Below, piece after piece: positions 1 to 9,999 of a DNA stretch of 64,000 nucleotides (its first letter is position 1; each line of letters starts with the position of its first letter). The notes under the pieces were generated by a model. That model was not told where the DNA came from. It did no database searches and saw only the letters and a list, made by a program, of their open reading frames with translations. Origin of the DNA: Fragilariopsis cylindrus CCMP1102. Lineage: Eukaryota > Bacillariophyta > Bacillariophyceae > Bacillariales > Bacillariaceae. A program made the translations under genes and the position numbers. The DNA is taken from NCBI GenBank assembly GCA_900095095.1, contig FMBT01000370.1, forward strand, positions 62,001 to 126,000, read 5' to 3'.

Positions 1-1023
1 CTGCCACATTGATTGGTATTTTCTTGAGAAGAGTACACAAGGAAAGTCTTGTCTCAGCGTTTAGTGTGTCCATGTAATATCTTTTTAGTTCAGAGGAGAG
101 TTGTAGAAGGAATAGAGCACATGATGCATCATGTCATGTAAAATAATAAACCATGGATACCCCCCCCCCCCCCCCTCCTACTATTGTTGATGGTTTTCAA
201 AAAGGGTGTTGGAAGATCAGGGCATATATAAATAGGAAGAAATTAAAATATGTAACAATTTAATTTCCTTGTTACTCTTCCCCCTTTTTGTTGTTGTATG
301 AGGTATACATAGTATAGTATGATGAGGTGATGCAATGTGGCATGGTGTCTAGTATAGTACTCGCTCCTCATCATGTAGTAGTAGAGATGTATTTTGTCAC
401 CACAGTTAAATAGTGTAGTTTGGTGCTGATAACAACTCCTTTTCCTCATTAATATTGTGTATTTTGTTGGCTGATGCCTATTACTCCTACTCAAACATTC
501 AACATGCTGATGTACTGTACTACTAGCCGTATCTGTGTGTTAGGTTAATACACGTTCACTCAACGGTCAAATGCTATGTACATGCTATCGGCGCGCGCAA
601 ACCATTCGTACGTAAGTTCGTAATTCATTTTGATTTTTTTTGTGACTTTTCCAAGGAGTGATAAAAAAAATGGACAAAGATTCGAAGATAGGAAAAACAA
701 ACTAACAGCTTCCAAACTCGACAAAGGAACGGTCCTTGTGAACTAGGGAAAATTTAGGACATCAAGTTAAAGTGTTATTAAACGAGAGAATATAGGAAAT
801 ATTCTCAAGAAGCCTCGTCGTCGCTGCCATTATTTTCCATTCTTATTATTCGAAGCTTTAGTTTTGGCGTACAATATCAAAGTCATCGTTATCTCTTTAA
901 CGATTCATTCGTGCTAAAGCAAAATAGTTTGTAGACGACAATCAAATCGAACGAAGCATAAAATAATTAGATAGTGCCGAAATAATAATAGATAGTCTAC
1001 GATCTTAGGCCTGACATTTAATT
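1..1023. other. intergenic, upstream of Gln-rich gene
   Basis: No convincing coding region. It contains a 16-nt run of C at 160-175 and AT-rich sequence. The last 200 bases should hold the promoter and 5' UTR of the gene starting at 1024. Short open frames on the minus strand (243-494) have no recognisable composition. Confidence 0.6.
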
Positions 1024-3087
1024 ATGAATCCCCCGCAAGACCCTTTCGATCTCGGTGGTATGATGACCGGCTTGAATACTGGCAATGACAACAACAATAA
1101 CGCAAATATTGCACCGCAATACCAACAACAACAGCAGCAACAACCCCAGTACCATCAGCAGCAGCAGCAGCAGCAACAACCGCCACAATCTTTTGTTGGT
1201 GGGCAAAATCAATTAGTCTTGGCAACGCAGCAGTCAAATCCATACGGTATGGATGGTGTTGGTGGTGGTGCTCCTCCTCATCATCATCATCCTGGTTCAA
1301 CTCAATTAAACTCATCTTACGTCGCTCCTCCTCCTACACGGTCTTCAACGGCATCAGCTGCAACCTTTGATCCGTTCGCTGCCCCGCCACCACCACAACC
1401 GCAACAACAGCAAATGGCTGTTCAAGATCCATGGGGGGCACATCCACCATCGCAAGATATTTCCGCACATCACCAACAGCAACAACAGCAACAACAATAC
1501 CAGGCTCAAACACCACCCATGTCGCAAGAGGTTTCGGTAACTCGTCCTCCTCAGCAGCAACAACAATACCAGGCGCCACCACCGCAATTTTCGCAAGAAT
1601 TTTTGGCTCCTCTTCCTGCAAATGAAACACAAGTCGTTCCGGCGCAGGCTCAGCAGCAGCAGCAGTATCATCATCAGCAGGATCAACGAACGTCGTACTC
1701 GAACAACTACGGCAGCGACAATCGTGCATTGGTGTCTGCTCCTCCTACTACCGTCGTGGTTCGTGATGATGATGACGATGATGATCATAGTAACAGTACA
1801 GGTACTAGTAATAATCAACAGAATGGGGCAAGTCCTCGAACCCATACAGTGGGCGCTTGCAGTACAGGTACAGGGATCAAATTGTTCTAGTCTACCTAAG
1901 GCCGAACTTATCGGTAAACGTGGATTTGTTTTGTCAAGAATTTCCTTCCGGACTATCGTTATGAAAAAATGGAAACAATCCTTTGGGTCCAATATGGTGG
2001 ACATACTATGTTATGGTTCCGTACGCAAGGAGATTTCGATGATTGGCTTAACAATCCATATCACACACAAATGCAACGAAGTTTTTTAATCAAACTTGCT
2101 ATCAACTTTGTTCATGATCTGTACAAACCCAATGTTAGAGGATATCAGGTCACTCAATGTCGGACTAAACCATACGGTAAAAACAAGGTCGTACGACAAT
2201 TCAAATTGGAACGTTGGATGGATTATGGACCGACCATTGCAGCTGCTTTTGGTAGTTACGATCCCAAGGAAGTCGAAGCATGTCGGGAGGCTATCGTAGA
2301 GTGTATGAAGAACACACCTCTCGATAATGGTATACGTGCAACTGGTGCCGTAAAGGAACATCATGATCGACAACAAGCTGCGGAAGAAGAACAAGAATCA
2401 CAACAACAGCGAACAGGAGCAGGTGGCGGTACTAGTAATGGGTACCAAAATTATCGGTTGGATGATAATAAGAACAGCGATAATGGTACGTTAAGGACGG
2501 TTCTGAACAAAAAGAGTACCAAAACTGTCTTATTGTAATTTTTTTGTTTGTTTCTACTGCATCTCCTACCTCTGTCTCTCTCACACAACCACAAAAACAC
2601 ATCTGGGCTTCTGCGACTTTCTCTCTATGTGTATCTATATTTATTTTTCGTTCCTTATCTCTCCCCAGCTTCTGGAAGAGCCCAATCGATGGTAGCACCC
2701 GTAGTAGATCTTTTGGGAGGATTTGATGGAGGTGTCGGTAGTGGAGCGTTGGTACCCGCCGTTAATCCCAATGCGGCATATCCGGGGGCTCCACCACAAC
2801 AGCAACAACCGTCAGCGTACTATCCACCAACTTCACAACCGGCAATGCATCAAGCGCAACAGCAGCAGCAGGGTTATCCTCCACAATCACAACCTCCTGC
2901 TGCTTACGGTGCACCAGCTCCTCCTCAAGGATATCCGCAATACCCGCAAGCTCAGGCTCCTATGGCTCAACAACAACAACAACAACAACAACAACAACCA
3001 CCAGATTACGGAGGATATCCCCAGCAGTCGCAACAGCAAGCTGGGTATCCCGCTGCATCATATCCTCAACCGGTACAACAATTCTAA
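1024..3087 (+). CDS. Gln-rich DPF/DPW-motif protein, possible endocytic adaptor
   Basis: Not recognised as a named family. The N-terminal part is Gln/Pro/His-rich and carries DPFDLGG at residue 6, FDPFAAP near residue 115 and QDPWGA near 133. These are short motifs typical of clathrin/AP2 accessory proteins. A central folded-looking segment (about 1939-2400) contains GDFDDWL and ends in a Lys/Glu-rich part. The C-terminal part has VDLLGGFD, resembling an acidic-dileucine or clathrin-box sequence, followed by Gln/Pro/Tyr repeats. A clear intron runs 2486-2668 (GTACGT to CCCCAG) and joins frames perfectly. The junction between the first and middle exons is unresolved: a 90-nt intron 1849-1938 keeps frame, or two very short introns could. 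The endocytic role is inferred from motifs only. Confidence 0.6.
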
Positions 3088-3217
3088 AATAAACTGTGCC
3101 AATCAAAAAAAATTAAAAATACTATAACTTATACGAATTAATTCAATATTATAACTTATATTTTATTAGTTTCTTTAATTGTTATTGTATTGTTATTCTT
3201 ATTCTTATTAATATTGA

Positions 3218-4859
3218 TTATTTGGCACGTTTTTTGGTCATTTTCTTCATTTTTCCAGATCCAGCTCGTCCCTTCTTCTTCTTAAAAGTGGAAGCTCCAA
3301 GTCCGTCGTTAAAGTCGTAGTCGTATGCTGTCTCTCCCTTCGCTAATAGTCCCTTACGGATATTCTTTTGCTTGGCGACTCCACCACCGTTCATTACCGC
3401 GTTCAAAATTTTCATAGAAGACTGGCCTTCAGTCATGGGGGCCTTTTTATCGGCGTCATTATCAAACTTACGCTTCTTTTGCTTTGTCATAGCATTTTTT
3501 CGTTCGGGTTCACCCTCTCGCATTTTATCGAATTTTCCACGAGATGCTGTTGATCTCTGTACAGCCATTAATGCAGTTAGTGTGGATTTCTTTCCTCTCA
3601 TAGTGGCAGGGTTGTTAGGGTTGTTCGTGTTAAGAATATCAACCGGTAGGCCAGACGGTAAAGGTAATGACGAAGAATCTTTTCGGCCCGATACCTTACC
3701 ATCCTCGTATGTCTTCAGTCGTCCTTTCATGATTCGATTGGTTGTACCCTTGTTAAGATTTCCTGCTCGTTCTTCATTCTTCAAACGATTAGTAGTGTTC
3801 TTTTCGACTTTCTCACGCTTAAGTTCCCTCTGTTTCTCCCATGGATCCTCAAAGGGATCATCATTGCCACCAACCTCCATGATCGGCCATTCGTTATCCT
3901 TCCTGTTTGCTGCTTCGTATCCATGACGGAACATCCAGGATCCACTGGCTTCGTCCCAAACCTTCCTCGAACGTTTTTCTTTATTGAGAGAGATTCCTTT
4001 GAGTTTTGCAAATTTCTCCCATTTAGTTTCCTGTTTCGGTGGCGGTGGAGGCTAAAAGATAAAAGTAAAATGATAATTGTACCATTATGATTCGCATCGC
4101 GTTAATAAGAGAAGACATTGATAAGTAGTGAGTAAAAGCACAGTGGTAATAATGTTCATATATATGAAAGAGGAAAGATTCATTTGTCTCCAAGGTAAGA
4201 TGACATGTCATCTTAATAGTACTCACCATTGCTCTAGGAAGTTTAATTTCGTCGTAGGTAGGTAGGGTAATCAATGGACCGGCATCACTTTGTTCTGTTG
4301 GAAGTTGCCACAAGGCACGAACAAGTTGAGTGCAACCCACTGTGGCTTTCGAGAGTAAGTATTCTTCGTCGATTTGTACCGATAAGTTTCCACGATTGTA
4401 TTTCGGATCGAGAGGGATTTCTTCTTCACTCTTATTATTGTTTGCAGTCTTATTTTTCTTTGTATTTTTAGTATCGTACAAGGAACCAATCAAAAGTTGG
4501 TCCGTACTGATTGCCAACATGTTACGTAGATCAAATGTATATGGTTCCACTTGTTGCGGCGTTAATGTATCCATGGCGACCATAGTTGTGTCCTTTTCGT
4601 CGCCCTCGTCGTCGCTTTCTTCATCTTCATCATCTTGTGCGTTTGCGCTATTGAATAAGGCAGCTGCTACGTCCTCTTCCTCCTCATCTTCTTCATCGTC
4701 GTCGCTATCAGCTTCATCGTCGTTATTTTCGTTATTTTCGTCCTCTTCTACTTCTTCTTCCACTTCTACTTCTTCTTCTGCTTCTTCTACTATTTCTTCC
4801 TCCTTTTCCACTTTCTTTTTCTTGCCTTGAGCGGAGCTCGATCTCGTCCTTCTAGCCAT
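3218..4859 (-). CDS. RRS1: Ribosome biogenesis regulatory protein RRS1 homolog
   Basis: Nucleolar assembly factor that, in yeast, works with Rpf2 to bring 5S rRNP into the pre-60S particle. Two exons, 4859-4227 and 4051-3218, with a 175-nt intron (GTGAGT to TTTTAG, phase 0), give 488 residues. The family core spans the junction: LPTYDEIKLPRAMPPPPP, then TKWEKFAKLKGI, KEKRSRKVWDEASGSW, a Tyr-containing GYEAAN segment and DPFEDPWEKQ. The N-terminus is a long Glu/Asp/Ser tract (about residues 20-90) absent from the short yeast protein, and the C-terminus is Lys/Arg-rich and ends KKRAK, consistent with nucleolar location. An upstream in-frame ATG at 4889 is possible. I prefer 4859 because it is followed directly by the basic MARRTRSSS start. 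Confidence 0.93.
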
Positions 4860-4889
4860 GATTGATATCGTATTACCGTCAACTTTCAA

Positions 4890-5659
4890 TTGTATTGTAG
4901 TTGTTGTTAAAGATTAAATACTATAGAATATTCACAAGTGTCCTCAGAAAAAATGTTTCTAACAAAAATATTGAAAAATAAAAGTTTGTATCAAAATCTA
5001 AATTGTGTGGTTATGGCAGGATTTGAATCTGTTTTACAGTGGCCCAGTCGTGGAAGTCGAATTATCGGGACTGATTTAATTTCAATCACGATTCACGAAC
5101 CGAGATTTATTTGCGCTATTACCATGCATGCATGCATGCAAAATGTATCATTTATTCTTATATATACATACAAGCTACACTAGACTAGACTAGACTAGAA
5201 GTAAGCATGGTAGCTCAGGTTGGGTGGGTAGAAAATATATGAGCTTGAGGAGAGGTTGATCCTGGTCTACTTTATTATAATAGCTAGATATTGCCTTTGT
5301 GATGGACCTCACTACTACTTTTTTATATTTGCTGAGTTGGCTACTATAAAATATATTGTGTAACAGTAGAGAGTTAGGTGTAAACAAGTATAGGGCAAAC
5401 TCTTAAATACCAAGAACTGTGTTTGTCTTCATTGACCAATTTTAGAATTTGCTCGTGGATTTTTTTAAATCAGCATAGGAACCATTATTACATTGGAGAT
5501 ACAGAAAACCAATCTATTATAAACAATAATGTATAGCCAGAACAAAGTGATATAGACTCCATTTTTTTGTGTATGGATTTCGTTTTTCACATATTACAAT
5601 TATTATTAGTATCATTATTTGTTCTTATTCATACTTTTAGTTATAGTCATTATTATTCA
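4890..5659. other. intergenic between divergent-free minus genes
   Basis: AT-rich with two simple repeats: CATG tetramers at about 5123-5140 and four TAGAC pentamers at about 5178-5198. No coding segment or RNA gene recognised. It must hold the RRS1 promoter (right after 4859) and the 3' end of the kinase transcript. Confidence 0.55.
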
Positions 5660-7294
5660 TTATTGATGATGATTTTCGGTAGCTCTTGTTAGTTCTCCGG
5701 CGCATTTCAAAGGAACGACCGGATCTCCATGATGCGACGGATAGTCACCCTGTGGTACAACGTAGGGTGGTTCTCCGTCATTTTCTTCACCTCTAATCCA
5801 CGGATGGAGTTGTGCCTGTCGGATACTCATTCGTTCTTCTGGATCCTTTTTTGTCAAAGACGAAATAAACAGAGTAGCCTCTTGCGGCATTTCGTCGGTA
5901 TCTCGGACACGAAAGCTAGGTTTTTCCTTGCTCTTGGTGCTCTTGTCATCATTATCGGCATCGTCTGATCCACCACCACCACCAGAAAATAAGAAGGGAC
6001 AACAACAAACAACCTCATCGAATATCTCAACTGAAGGTTCCTGTCCATGGTATTTTCTCATGTACTTTGAGATGGTCTGATTGGGAGGTACTCCCGTCAA
6101 TATAACGCGTAGTGTCCACCCGACCGAATAGGCATCAACAATCATACCGTAATCGGCAACACATTCAGTTAGGGCTGCGTTTGTCTTCTCCAGATCGGCA
6201 GCAGTTTTATTCCGAAGTTGATGCTTAATTTCTGGTGCAGCGTAGGCTTTAGTACCCAACGCGCTCATCGATCTAACCTTTTGCTGGGTTACAGATACGC
6301 GTCTATTCTTATCGGGAATACCCCCATTCTTTTCGAGAGTTGCTGGAACAGTAGTAGGTGTGGCAACTCTTGTTTCACTAATTCCTTCCAAATTTGAAAT
6401 GTTCGACGTCCTTCTTTTCGATGGACCTTTAACAGTAGGATCTTCGGTGTTCTGTCGTAAGGAATTTGCCGCCAGTTCGATCAAAGCAATATCTCCCAGT
6501 TCATCGTCGTCACCGGGCAAAGACTTACTACTAGAGTCCCGTGAAGGAACTGGATTCGGATATTGACTTTCCAGCGTAATACTATTACGTAAATGTCGTT
6601 TTTTCTTTTTTGTTCCTACCGGTGCCTCCTTGATTTTGTCGTTGTCATTCTTGCTGCTATCGTCGCCTTCTAAATACACTTCACTTGCCTCCAACGCACG
6701 AGCGAAACCAAAATCTACTAACATTACCTTCCATTTGCCCCGTTTGATCATTTCTTCTGCGTCCTCTCCATCACTCCAAATAGAATTATCATGACTGTAA
6801 TCATAATACTCCACGGGACGAATTTCAGTATTTTCTAATATAAGATTCGTTGGTTTAATATCTCGGTGTAATACACCCCGACCATGTAGGTACGAAACAG
6901 CCGCAACAAGTTCTCTTGATATTAATCGACAGAGAGGTAATCCTAACGCACCCCGTTTACCGACGATTCTTTGTAGATTCGGTCCTCTTGCAAGTTGTAG
7001 TGATACCAATCGACTAATATCATTATATACTGGAAATGCTCGAATAAGCCGAATAACATTGGGATGTCTTAATTCAGTTAAAATTGATATCTCTCTCTGA
7101 GCATAAACCTTACCCTTTTCTTCCTTGATTTCAATATTCTTAACAGCGACGTATTCATCGTCAAAATCATCTACTGGTTTAATTTTACGTTGACACATCC
7201 ATACCAGCCCAAAACTACCCTTACCCAATACCTCGATCCGTTCGTACATCTTCTCTGCATCTTTCGGCCAATCTTCTTCTTCAAAAGTTTCCAT
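5660..7294 (-). CDS. Serine/threonine protein kinase with large activation-loop insert
   Basis: Single-exon 544-residue kinase. All catalytic landmarks are visible: glycine loop GKGSFGLV (about residues 24-31), VAVKNIEI with the ATP lysine, AQREISIL with the C-helix glutamate, HRDIKPTN catalytic loop, VDFGFARA with DFG, and GTKAYAAPEI. About 150 residues of charged low-complexity sequence lie between DFG and APE, and a second insert with CCCPF plus Gly and Asp runs interrupts the C-lobe before MSIRQAQLHPWI. The HRDIKPTN loop says Ser/Thr specificity. The subfamily is not clear (CAMK or STE-like at best). No membrane segment or other domain is present. The start at 7294 leaves about 20 residues ahead of the glycine loop, which is normal. 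Confidence 0.9.
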   Translation of the reverse strand: METFEEEDWPKDAEKMYERIEVLGKGSFGLVWMCQRKIKPVDDFDDEYVAVKNIEIKEEKGKVYAQREISILTELRHPNVIRLIRAFPVYNDISRLVSLQLARGPNLQRIVGKRGALGLPLCRLISRELVAAVSYLHGRGVLHRDIKPTNLILENTEIRPVEYYDYSHDNSIWSDGEDAEEMIKRGKWKVMLVDFGFARALEASEVYLEGDDSSKNDNDKIKEAPVGTKKKKRHLRNSITLESQYPNPVPSRDSSSKSLPGDDDELGDIALIELAANSLRQNTEDPTVKGPSKRRTSNISNLEGISETRVATPTTVPATLEKNGGIPDKNRRVSVTQQKVRSMSALGTKAYAAPEIKHQLRNKTAADLEKTNAALTECVADYGMIVDAYSVGWTLRVILTGVPPNQTISKYMRKYHGQEPSVEIFDEVVCCCPFLFSGGGGGSDDADNDDKSTKSKEKPSFRVRDTDEMPQEATLFISSLTKKDPEERMSIRQAQLHPWIRGEENDGEPPYVVPQGDYPSHHGDPVVPLKCAGELTRATENHHQ

Positions 7295-8083
7295 AGTGCA
7301 AGTATTATATATAGTTTACTAGTACTTGACTATAGATTATAAATTATAGATAACTATTGTTGCGGTTGTGCTGTCTTTCACCGTGCGTTTGACGTGACTT
7401 TGCCCTCTGATAATAAGATTGAGTCTGATAATTTCGATTCGATAACGATCCAGAGAAAAATAGAGGTACTTGAAGTAGGTATGCCTTCACAAAAGTACAT
7501 GCGGCTCCAGTAACGTTAGTAGTCCTACAGTTCGACACATAGTACTTCTACAGTAGCGTAGGCCCAAAAAACAATACAATAATTCTCGCCTATGAAGTTT
7601 TCCAACGGCAAACGTAGTACGGAGCGCGCAAGGTTTGTACACATAAGACAACTAACTAGTGTAATGTAATAGCTTGGTAAAAGGTTCGCCAAACTTTCTT
7701 CGTACTAGACTGCGTGATAAAATTTGTTACAATTCTCAGGATGTGTACCAATATTTCAAATCATTGTTACTTAGGAAAAAATACACGTGCCACAAGCTCG
7801 AATAGGGCCCATACTCTGTAAAAATAATAAGAGACAGAAGGTGCTGTTAAATAATGAGTGTCAGCATACCTCTAACTTACTGTTAGCGTTAGTAAAGTGG
7901 ACGGTAAATAAATTATAAACGCACGTATGTAAACCAAAACAATAAAGCGAAGAAAAAAAATCAACCAAGAAATCTATTTTGAATCTTCACATACACACAC
8001 CAGACAGCCAGCTAGTTTCAGTACTGTAGCTAACAACATAGGATCTTATTACACAACCTTATATTTATCACCAAAACAGGACG
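7295..8083. other. intergenic, divergent promoters of kinase and plastid-like protein
   Basis: Divergent spacer of 789 bp between the minus-strand kinase and the plus-strand gene at 8084. AT-rich, no coding or RNA features seen. Confidence 0.55.
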
Positions 8084-8962
8084 ATGAAACACTACTACAA
8101 ATCACCGTGCTCGTCGTCGTTGAAATTGAAAACAATGGTTGTCGTCGGTCAAAAAATGCTTCTTCTGCTGTCTCTATTGTTACTATTATCGGTATGCGTC
8201 ACGACAGTGCGAGCGTTTTCACCAATAATACCAACAACCACTTCTATCGACGTTCTTGCCGGTTGTCATAATATTTACTCAAGAGAGAGGAACTTTTCCA
8301 TTCGTCGTCAACGACGACAATTCTTTGAAAAACAAGATCATCGATCATCGCAACGACACCAACACCAACAACGACAAGTATTATTATTCCTATCAAATTC
8401 TGATAGCAGTAGTAATGATGATGATAACAACATCGTACAACCACCACCATTATCACCTTTATCGATTAATGATGGTAATTATGAATATGATGATTTTACT
8501 CCTGCAGAGGTAACAGAAATGAGAGATTTGATTGTATCATTAAGTGATGAAACAGATGATACAAATCGAAGACAACGTCTTCAAAAAACAATTGAGGAGG
8601 CTTTGATACATGATGATGGCGATGGTGGTCCTAATAGCAATGATAATGCTAATGCTAATGGTACGCAACAATCGAAAAGATTTACGACCTTATTTTCACG
8701 TGTATTGACACAAGTTGGAGAACAAGTCCAACAGGATGCTCGTGAGAAATTTTCAAAAAAAAGTGCTGAAGACGACGATGACGATGACGACCACGACGAG
8801 ACGGATTCATCCGATGATACGAAGAAAGAGGATGAAGATAAAGATGAAGATGAAACGGTTGAAACAACAGTCAGGGAAAAATCACCAGAGGAACTAAAAT
8901 TATGGGCACTGGTAGATATGATGGTCCAATCGAAGACAGTCTTCAAGAAATATAATTTCTAA
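8084..8962 (+). CDS. Putative plastid-targeted acidic protein
   Basis: Unrecognised 292-residue protein. A strong hydrophobic signal core (MLLLLSLLLLLSVCVTTV, about residues 25-42) is followed by RAFSPII. An alanine before and phenylalanine after the cleavage point is the pattern of the diatom ASAFAP motif that routes proteins through the ER into the complex plastid. The following 45 residues are Arg/Gln/His-rich and could serve as transit peptide. The body has a short amphipathic segment (DFTPAEVTEMRDLIVSL), a long Asp/Glu run and a conserved-looking C-terminus EELKLWALVDMMVQSKTVF. Initiation could be at 8084 or at the in-frame ATG at 8135, which gives a more typical signal peptide. Plastid location is inference. 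Confidence 0.7.
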   Translation: MKHYYKSPCSSSLKLKTMVVVGQKMLLLLSLLLLLSVCVTTVRAFSPIIPTTTSIDVLAGCHNIYSRERNFSIRRQRRQFFEKQDHRSSQRHQHQQRQVLLFLSNSDSSSNDDDNNIVQPPPLSPLSINDGNYEYDDFTPAEVTEMRDLIVSLSDETDDTNRRQRLQKTIEEALIHDDGDGGPNSNDNANANGTQQSKRFTTLFSRVLTQVGEQVQQDAREKFSKKSAEDDDDDDDHDETDSSDDTKKEDEDKDEDETVETTVREKSPEELKLWALVDMMVQSKTVFKKYNF

Positions 8963-9999
8963 AAAGGGAATATCTTTTATATATCTCATTATTTTCTTCT
9001 TACACTTCCTTCGGCCTTCTAATGATTATTACTTAAGATATAATAATCAAGTGTTGAATCTACCGTACGTACCCAACTGCTAAAATATAAAGAAAACAAC
9101 CTAAAAACTATAACAACAACAATGCTAAAATGAATAATGAGAAGAATAAATCTACTTAGTACTGTTTTACAGTACTTGTAATTGAGGGGATCGGACATTA
9201 CCCCACCCACACCCAACTGTGCTGTAATACATACTTAGTGAAGGTATCATATATTGTTAGATTTGTTAAAAAAAAACCATTTATTCAAAGATCTTTGCTT
9301 TATTCAAAAAAGTCTCTAATCTAGTAGCACTTGTTGTTGATGCAATATGTTCCAACAACTATCTGACACCAACAGTCTTTAAAAGATGATATACTGACTA
9401 CAATATTAGATATCACTGAAAATGGAAATGGAAATGGAAAAGGAAACTCACAACAAAATGATATCATCAGTATGTCCAAAGAGAATGATTACATATATTA
9501 TCATCATTAATACCACATCATGTTTGTCAGTGGTGTGGAATGTATATGACAGCTTGACAAGGATGTCACATTGGTGTATCTCTCTACCTACAGCTGAGAA
9601 AGCAAAAGAGAAGGAAGGAAGAAAAAAGAACAAACAAACATCTTTCAACCTTTTCATCATTGGTTACTTTGTTTAAAAATATGGGATTGCAAAACACGGG
9701 ACTTGATTTATTTATTTTTCGTGTCAAGTCACGATAGCATGTATGAATACTGCATCATATTCGAATGTAAGACACGAAGGAAAATAAGACTGAAGACATA
9801 AACTAGAAACTAGAAACTAGAAAACTTCTTTTCTAAATTTGTGTTATTTGTAACAACATCAATAAAGACTATCATACCGGTGGCGTGAGTAAGATTGGCT
9901 TTGCTTGTTGATTTTATCCCTCCGAGAGAGAAGAAGCATTACGATTAATTGTAGGAAGGTAGAATTTGTGTCTAATTTTTTCCAAACTAGTATTTAATC
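8963..9999. other. intergenic with 7-bp repeats
   Basis: No gene recognised. A perfect triple ACTAGAA repeat lies at about 9802-9822, and an ATGGAA-type repeat at 9421-9440 produces a spurious 84-codon frame. The final 100 bases are the likely 5' region of the golgin gene. Confidence 0.5.

Noticed and set aside
4330-4830. Serine-rich plus frame opposite RRS1
   Set aside because: Antisense of the Glu/Asp tract of RRS1; no independent signal.
5018-5060. Possible second tRNA B box near 5025
   Set aside because: GGATTTGAATC-like string lacks paired arms, A box and acceptor stem.
9422-9676. 84-codon frame starting with a Met-Glu repeat
   Set aside because: Start is a GGAAAT simple repeat and the remainder shows no protein-like pattern.
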